This document shows, piece after piece, positions 40,153 through 44,843 of a DNA stretch of 44,843 bases. Source of the DNA: a virus. How positions within the stretch are numbered: the first letter of the stretch is position 1; every line of letters begins with the position of its first letter. The notes below the pieces were generated by a model. It worked only from the letters and a program-made list of their open reading frames with translations. It searched no databases and was not told where the DNA came from. A program made the position numbers and the translations under genes. The DNA is taken from positions 1-44,843 of IMG/VR virus record IMGVR_UViG_3300031933_000021; one strand, 5' to 3'.

Positions 40153-40649
40153 GTTTAACTTTTACCTATAAGATTCAAGGTGAAGTAGTTTCGACTAACA
40201 CACCCTTGATTCCTTTTATGGATAATGAGTACGACCGTGAAGCTGTTATCAGACTAGAAAAACACTTAAAGTCAATGCCAGAAGCTGATAATGGTGATGG
40301 TGACGTTGAGCATTTCTTCTCTGATGGCTTGTATGCTCGAAAACTTAATATCCCCGCCGACACAGTATTAGTTGGTCATGCACATCTAAAAGGACAGATT
40401 AACTTTCTTATGAAGGGTACTATCCGAGTGACTACTGATAACGGTGTTAAAACCCTTACAGCACCTCAAATAGTTGTATCTGCTGCTGGCACTAAACGTG
40501 CTGGTTATGCTATTACAGATACTACTTGGGTAACAGTAAGTGCTACCGATGAAACAGAACCAGAAGCAGTTCGTAAGGCCATCATTGCTGAAAGCGAAGA
40601 TGACCCTAGACTTAAGGAGGTCCTATGTCTTGGGCAGCAGCAGCAGTAG
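40149..40649 (+). CDS. Cupin-fold virion-region protein
   Basis: This 166-residue protein has a double-stranded beta-helix pattern: YARKLNIPADTVLVGHAHLK, GQINFLMKGTIRVTTDNG, LTAPQIVVSAAGTKRAGYAI, then TTWVTVSATDETE. Cupins of this kind, with KGTIRV and GTKRAGYA, recur among podovirus structural genes. Their role is unclear. The metal-binding His set is partial (H-x-H). Overlaps the next gene by 25 bases. Confidence 0.7.
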   Translation: MSLTFTYKIQGEVVSTNTPLIPFMDNEYDREAVIRLEKHLKSMPEADNGDGDVEHFFSDGLYARKLNIPADTVLVGHAHLKGQINFLMKGTIRVTTDNGVKTLTAPQIVVSAAGTKRAGYAITDTTWVTVSATDETEPEAVRKAIIAESEDDPRLKEVLCLGQQQQ

Positions 40650-41218
40650 TAGGTGCGTCAGTAGTAAGTTCAGCAGTTAGTTCACGTTCTGCTAGCAAAG
40701 CTTCTAAGCGAGCTTCTAAAGATGCTCAGAATGAGTTAGCTTTTGCACAAGCTCAGTATAATGATTGGATGGCAGTTTACGGTCCAATTCAAGACAACTT
40801 ATCTGCTTACTATGGTAATATCACTCCTGAGTACTATGAAGCAATAGGTCTAGAAGCTATTGAAGGTGAGTACGAAGTTATTCGAACTGACTTAGAACGA
40901 AGCCTAGCTCAACGAGGTATCGAAGACAGTGGTCTAGCTCTGTCTTTAGAGAAAGACATAGCTATCCAAGAAGCTGAAGCTAAAGCAGACATTCGCAGAA
41001 CTGCTCCAGCTATGGCAGCAGAAGAACAATCTCGATTCTTACAGATTGGCATGGGTAGTGACCCTTCTTCTAGTGTTTCTACAGCGTTAGCTCGTCGTTC
41101 TAATGTTTCTCAGCAAATCGCTGCAGAGTCATCTAAAGCAGCTGGTGAAGCTATAGGTAGTACTGTTGAAACTATAGGCACTGGTCTAAGTGACTATTTC
41201 GCTAGTAAGGAGAAGTAA
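40625..41218 (+). CDS. Small ejection protein (T7 gp14/P22 gp7-like)
   Basis: This 197-residue protein starts with a hydrophobic Ala/Val/Ser stretch (SWAAAAVVGASVVSSAVSS) followed by Ser/Lys/Ala and an amphipathic helical body with EAKADIRR and RSNVSQQIAAES. A near-perfect AAGGAGG precedes the ATG. It sits ahead of two larger ejection candidates and the portal. N-terminal membrane-like segment and position match ejection proteins that form a channel in the host envelope. Confidence 0.72.
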   Translation: MSWAAAAVVGASVVSSAVSSRSASKASKRASKDAQNELAFAQAQYNDWMAVYGPIQDNLSAYYGNITPEYYEAIGLEAIEGEYEVIRTDLERSLAQRGIEDSGLALSLEKDIAIQEAEAKADIRRTAPAMAAEEQSRFLQIGMGSDPSSSVSTALARRSNVSQQIAAESSKAAGEAIGSTVETIGTGLSDYFASKEK

Positions 41219-41220
41219 GA

Positions 41221-42930
41221 ATGGCAAATCTTTTAGGTGCTTACGTAGGTAAAAGCGCTTCTCAAGCTGTTAGTAACGTTGTCGAGTATGACAGAGCTCG
41301 ACCAGAGCGTGAAGCTCGACGTGAAGAAGCTAAGAATAGAGCTAAGATGTCTGAAATGCAATTAGCTGAGTATGAAGCTAACGCTCCTGTAAGACAAGCG
41401 CAGAGAAGTAATGAGTTGTCTCGCTTAGAAGCTGAGACTTATCAGACAAATGCAAATTTAGCTAAGCAGCAAACATTTGACGCATTTAAGATGTACGATG
41501 TTGATGGTGATTCTCGCCATTTGAATAACTGGCTGAAAGTCTCAAAGACTAACCCAGTTGCAGCTAATGTGACTGCAGGTATGGTACGATTAGATAACTT
41601 GACTCGTACTCCTGAAGTAGAGAAGATGCTTCGTCAACAAGGTATTAAGGACTTAGAAGGTTTCTTCTCAGACCCTAAGCTATCTCGTATGTACACTATT
41701 GGTACACGTCCTGATGGTGAACAAACTCTTATTGATATGAATCGCATGTACGCTGTTACGGGTTATAACCAGTATGTTACTAATGAACAGCAAAAAGAGT
41801 TAGCTACAAACTTCCAACTAATTGCTCGTTTACGTCAAGGTGCTAATCTTGAAGATATCAAACAAGATGACGCTATTGTTGGTGAGTTAGCAGAGTCTCT
41901 AGAGTTACCTCGTGATGAAGTATATCGTATGCTCAGAGAAAAACCAGCTGCCTCTAGCGGTCGTGCTGGTTCTACTATTGAGCGTGTAGCAGAAGAATTA
42001 CGTAAGAACAACCCAGATATGACTTACCGTGATTCTTTAGTTGAAGCTAAGAACCTAACATCAGGTGGTGGTCGCTTAACTAATGAAGCAGCGTACATTG
42101 AAGATTACTTAGCTAACAATCCTGAAGCAACACGTACAGAAGCTTTAGCTGCTTATCGTGAAACTGGTCGTGATGAACGTACATCTAAGATTAAGAACAT
42201 AGAGTACTCTGAAGACGCTAAAACTAAGTTAGATGAAACATTCGGCGGTGATTTCTTAACAGCTGACATCTCTAACTTAGATAGCAAACAAATCGCTGAG
42301 ATGGCTCAGTATGTAAACCGTATTGAGCAAGTTGGTGATTTAAAGCTGTCTAATGAAGACAAGAAGAACGCTCGCTCTATTCGTAAGCTAATGACAGTAG
42401 CACGAACAGCAGGTGAAGGTCTAACAGCAGAACAAACAGGTCCTATTGACTCTGTTCTTCGTTCTCTTAAGAGCTATGTATCTGACAATGTTCAAGGTAA
42501 AGATGCTACTACAGCTTATGAAGCATTTCGTGCAATCTCTCGTAATGCTCTATTTGGTAGTCAAGTATCGTCAGCAGACTACGCAGCGTTTAACTCCGTA
42601 GTAGGTAGTCTTAAGCAACAAACAGGTCCTGTTCTTGCATCTCTAAAAACACAGCTGTCAGTCATTCGTGACGATATGCAAGCTATGGCAGACTTGAATG
42701 ACCCTTACGTAGCTAAAGCTCGATTTGGTGTAAGCTTAGATGAACTAGATGACATCACTAACGCTATTCAAGACCGTATCGATATTATCAATCGCATTGT
42801 AGCAGGTAAACCAGTGGAAGGCGTTGAAGCAGTCGAAGGTAGCGGTATTAAGGTCAACCCTATTCCTCAAGATAGTAAAACAGAACCAGGTCAACGTAGA
42901 CCATTAGATGAAATCTTTGGAGGTCAATAA
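41221..42930 (+). CDS. Ejection protein (middle)
   Basis: This 569-residue hydrophilic, helix-rich protein (ARPEREARREEAKNRAKMSE, then TYQTNANLAKQQTFDAF) has coiled-coil segments and no enzyme motif. A possible internal duplication is visible around residues 262-310 (DMTYRDSLVEAK and ATRTEALAAYRE, both helix starts after a NNP turn). It lies between the small ejection protein and the portal, with AAGGAGAAG before the previous stop. It is likely released with the DNA. Confidence 0.65.
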   Translation: MANLLGAYVGKSASQAVSNVVEYDRARPEREARREEAKNRAKMSEMQLAEYEANAPVRQAQRSNELSRLEAETYQTNANLAKQQTFDAFKMYDVDGDSRHLNNWLKVSKTNPVAANVTAGMVRLDNLTRTPEVEKMLRQQGIKDLEGFFSDPKLSRMYTIGTRPDGEQTLIDMNRMYAVTGYNQYVTNEQQKELATNFQLIARLRQGANLEDIKQDDAIVGELAESLELPRDEVYRMLREKPAASSGRAGSTIERVAEELRKNNPDMTYRDSLVEAKNLTSGGGRLTNEAAYIEDYLANNPEATRTEALAAYRETGRDERTSKIKNIEYSEDAKTKLDETFGGDFLTADISNLDSKQIAEMAQYVNRIEQVGDLKLSNEDKKNARSIRKLMTVARTAGEGLTAEQTGPIDSVLRSLKSYVSDNVQGKDATTAYEAFRAISRNALFGSQVSSADYAAFNSVVGSLKQQTGPVLASLKTQLSVIRDDMQAMADLNDPYVAKARFGVSLDELDDITNAIQDRIDIINRIVAGKPVEGVEAVEGSGIKVNPIPQDSKTEPGQRRPLDEIFGGQ

Positions 42931-44777
42931 TGAAAGCCGATATTAAAGACCTACAAGACACGTTTAAGTATGGTTATGAAGCTTATGAGGATTCTCGTAA
43001 TGAAGCTGACGAAGTATGGAACTTGTACCATAACCGTCACTTTACTCAAGACCAGCTAGACCTCTTAGCTAACCGTGGCCAACCTGCTGAAACTTTCAAC
43101 ATTGTTAAGATGTTTGCTCGTATGTTAGTTGGGTACTACTCAACTGTTGTTAATACAGCTGTAGTGAATCCAGTTAACTATCGTGATGTTACAACAGCAG
43201 CAATCTTGAATGATGTAGTAGACCATACGTTCAAGAACAACCGCTTCAAGTCTGTAGAAGGAGACAAGATTAAACTAAGTGGTATGATTTCAGGTCTATT
43301 AGTTAGTTACATCGATGTTGTTGATTCTGGTCGACGAGATGAGTTTGGTCGTCCTATCAACAAGATTGTTGCTAGTCATGTACCTGATTCTGAGATTGTC
43401 TTAGACCCTGCTAGTCGTGAAGATGATTACTCAGATGCTACATTCTTACATCGCTTCAAGTGGTTGTCAGAAAGCACAGTTAACGCTCTTTTTGGTAAAA
43501 ATGCAACTAAAAAATTAGATGAGTATTATAACCATCTTAATGTTAAAGAAGCAGATTTCGAGTATTTGTTTGGTAAGCGTTTTGAAGGTAAGTACAAAGT
43601 CTACAACAACTACTTAATCGTCCATACAGTTATGGAAGACGATAATGGTGACCGTTGGTCTATCTATTGGTCTCAAGACACAATCTTAAAGAAAGAGAAA
43701 ATCACGTATAAAGAAGTTCGTTGGCCTTACCGAGTAGAACGTCTACATACTTCAGACAAGTGTGAGTACTACGGTATGTTCAGAGAAGTAGTCGCTTCTC
43801 AACATGCTATCAACCAAGCTGTAATTAAGATTCAACTAATGGTTAACTCTGACAAAGTATTAGTTGAAAAAGGTGGCGTTGAAGACATGGTCGAGTTTGA
43901 AGATGCTTACAACCGTGTCAGTGGTGTTATACCTGTTCTCAAATTAGGTAAGATTAAGATTGAGCAACTTACACGAGAAATCCAAGACCAATATTTTATC
44001 ATAGATAAAGCTCTTGAGCGTGTACAAAAAGTTATGGGTATTAATGACAGCTTCTTAGGTATGGCATATGCTTCAGATTCTGGTCGTAAAGTTAAGTTGC
44101 AACAAAATGCTACTATCATGTCTTTACGCTACATTACAGCTCGTATTGAGTCTTTCTATGAACTTTTAGCTCACGATATAGCTAAATTAGCTCAACAATA
44201 CTACAACGCTCATCAATTCTTGCGTATCTCTGATGAAGTAGTAGGTAACCGTTGGGTTGAACTAAATAAACCTATCACTGAGTGGTCAGGTCAAATTGGT
44301 CCGGATGGACAACCGGTAATGGTGCCTGTATTAATGCCTGAAGTTAACCCTGCGAATCCAGATGATTTCTTAGAGGATGAACAAGGCAATATTATATTAG
44401 GTCCAGTAGCAGAGGCTGAGAGCGATTTCACGTTCACAGAATTTGAAATTGACATGGAATCTTCAGCTTACAACGATGAAGATGAAAAAGCTCAGTTGTT
44501 GCTCGAAACATTCATGTCTGGTGCTATCGGTCAAATGACTATGCAAGTAAATCCTGCTGGTTTCTTCAAGATGGCAGCATTGAGCATGAAGTCTATGAAG
44601 ACTAAGTATGCTCCAGATATTGTAGAAGTCTTAGAGCAGAATGCTCAGATGCTTCAACAGAATCCTCAGCAAAATCAAATGGTAGCTGAGTCTAATCGTG
44701 GTTCAGGTTCTGGTTTTGGTGGTCAACCTCGTAGTGAAACACTTAAACTACCTCAGAACACTCAAGGAGAAATGTAA
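42930..44777 (+). CDS. Portal protein
   Basis: This 615-residue protein has the P22-like portal pattern. It has N-terminal YEDSRNEADEVWNLYHNRHF, then ETFNIVKMFARMLVGYYSTV and VVDHTFKNNRF, DKIKLSGMISGLLVSYIDVV, HVPDSEIVLDPASREDDYSD, a central channel/wing region, and C-terminal ISDEVVGNRWVELNKP before a Gln-rich tail. It forms the dodecameric DNA gate at the head vertex. It is placed after the ejection proteins and before the largest one. The gene starts by TAATG coupling. Confidence 0.88.
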   Translation: MKADIKDLQDTFKYGYEAYEDSRNEADEVWNLYHNRHFTQDQLDLLANRGQPAETFNIVKMFARMLVGYYSTVVNTAVVNPVNYRDVTTAAILNDVVDHTFKNNRFKSVEGDKIKLSGMISGLLVSYIDVVDSGRRDEFGRPINKIVASHVPDSEIVLDPASREDDYSDATFLHRFKWLSESTVNALFGKNATKKLDEYYNHLNVKEADFEYLFGKRFEGKYKVYNNYLIVHTVMEDDNGDRWSIYWSQDTILKKEKITYKEVRWPYRVERLHTSDKCEYYGMFREVVASQHAINQAVIKIQLMVNSDKVLVEKGGVEDMVEFEDAYNRVSGVIPVLKLGKIKIEQLTREIQDQYFIIDKALERVQKVMGINDSFLGMAYASDSGRKVKLQQNATIMSLRYITARIESFYELLAHDIAKLAQQYYNAHQFLRISDEVVGNRWVELNKPITEWSGQIGPDGQPVMVPVLMPEVNPANPDDFLEDEQGNIILGPVAEAESDFTFTEFEIDMESSAYNDEDEKAQLLLETFMSGAIGQMTMQVNPAGFFKMAALSMKSMKTKYAPDIVEVLEQNAQMLQQNPQQNQMVAESNRGSGSGFGGQPRSETLKLPQNTQGEM

Positions 44778-44843
44778 TGACTTGGTTTAATCAACGTACA
44801 GATGGTCCTAATAAGACAGCTACAAGAACTAAGTTTATGTATG
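44777..44843 (+). CDS. N-terminal start of the large ejection protein, cut by the window edge
   Basis: An ATG overlaps the portal stop codon (TAATG) and opens a frame beginning MTWFNQRTDGPNK that runs off the window. The final seven bases, ATGTATG, equal the first seven bases. Joining through this overlap continues the frame as KFMYGNAQ into the 940-residue ORF at the left edge. Simple end-to-end joining without the overlap gives a stop codon four codons past the shared Met. This is therefore the missing 20-residue N-terminus of that protein. Confidence 0.75.
   Translation, partial: MTWFNQRTDGPNKTATRTKFMY

Noticed and set aside
1-44843. tRNA, rRNA, integrase, transposase or phage RNA polymerase genes
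   Set aside because: None was recognised on either strand; no cloverleaf, no tyrosine or serine recombinase motifs, and no T7-type RNA polymerase motifs.

Overview
The window looks like the essentially complete genome of a strictly lytic, tailed double-stranded DNA phage with podovirus-type gene content, probably infecting a Gram-negative (gamma-proteobacterial, perhaps marine Vibrio-like) host. The reasons are a full head, portal, ejection and tail-fibre set with no tape measure or sheath gene, a Gram-negative style holin and M15 endolysin, a tiny lipoprotein with a lipobox, no integrase or lysogeny repressor, AT-rich DNA and host-type sigma70 promoters with no phage RNA polymerase gene. The host assignment is inference. 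The last 7 bases repeat the first 7, and collapsing that overlap fuses the partial ORF at the right edge in frame to the large ORF at the left edge. The molecule is therefore best read as a circle (or circularly permuted map) of about 44,836 bp.

Layout. (1) 30107-44843 continuing through 1-6801, plus strand: late virion genes. The order is scaffold, N4 Gp49-family protein, major capsid protein, capsid-associated protein, adaptor, fibre/appendage proteins, a small lipoprotein, tail nozzle/stabilisation protein, cupin protein, three ejection proteins split around the portal, a small membrane protein, and two adhesins that share an N-terminal anchor. (2) 6834-22544, minus strand: lysis (holin, M15 endolysin), then a DNA metabolism block. 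This holds VRR-NUC nuclease, DNA ligase, SNF2-like helicase, Cas4/RecB-like nuclease, MazG, dCMP deaminase, NodU-type carbamoyltransferase, GNAT, thymidylate-synthase-fold enzyme, DUF5664 protein, family A DNA polymerase, gp2.5-like SSB, a zinc-finger protein, Dda/RecD-like helicase, primase-helicase and an HTH protein. (3) 22609-27338, minus strand: small early genes, including two paralogous Cys/His proteins, a GHKL ATPase paired with a small membrane protein, and a T4 DenV-like UV repair glycosylase. (4) 27339-27719: the early control region with several leftward sigma70 promoters. (5) 27720-29995, minus strand: large and small terminase plus a small protein, divergent from the late genes across back-to-back promoters at about 30026-30069.

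How the genes fit together. Host RNA polymerase would start leftward early transcription at 27.4-27.7 kb and continue through replication and nucleotide genes to lysis. Rightward late transcription starts near 30.07 kb, with a second promoter before the capsid gene. The 11.2-14.7 kb cluster (MazG-type pyrophosphatase, dCMP deaminase, a TS-fold enzyme with Asp at the dCMP-selecting position, and a NodU-type carbamoyltransferase) suggests the phage makes 5-hydroxymethyl-dCMP and carbamoylates it in DNA. Independently, I found no GATC tetranucleotide anywhere in a read-through, which suggests strong selection by a GATC-targeting host defence.

Several real genes are shorter than 60 codons (18274-18453, 23183-23356, 24638-24817, 37731-37892, 40000-40152), and several start codons were moved to sites with a ribosome binding site. 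All family calls come from reading motifs by eye; no database search was possible.
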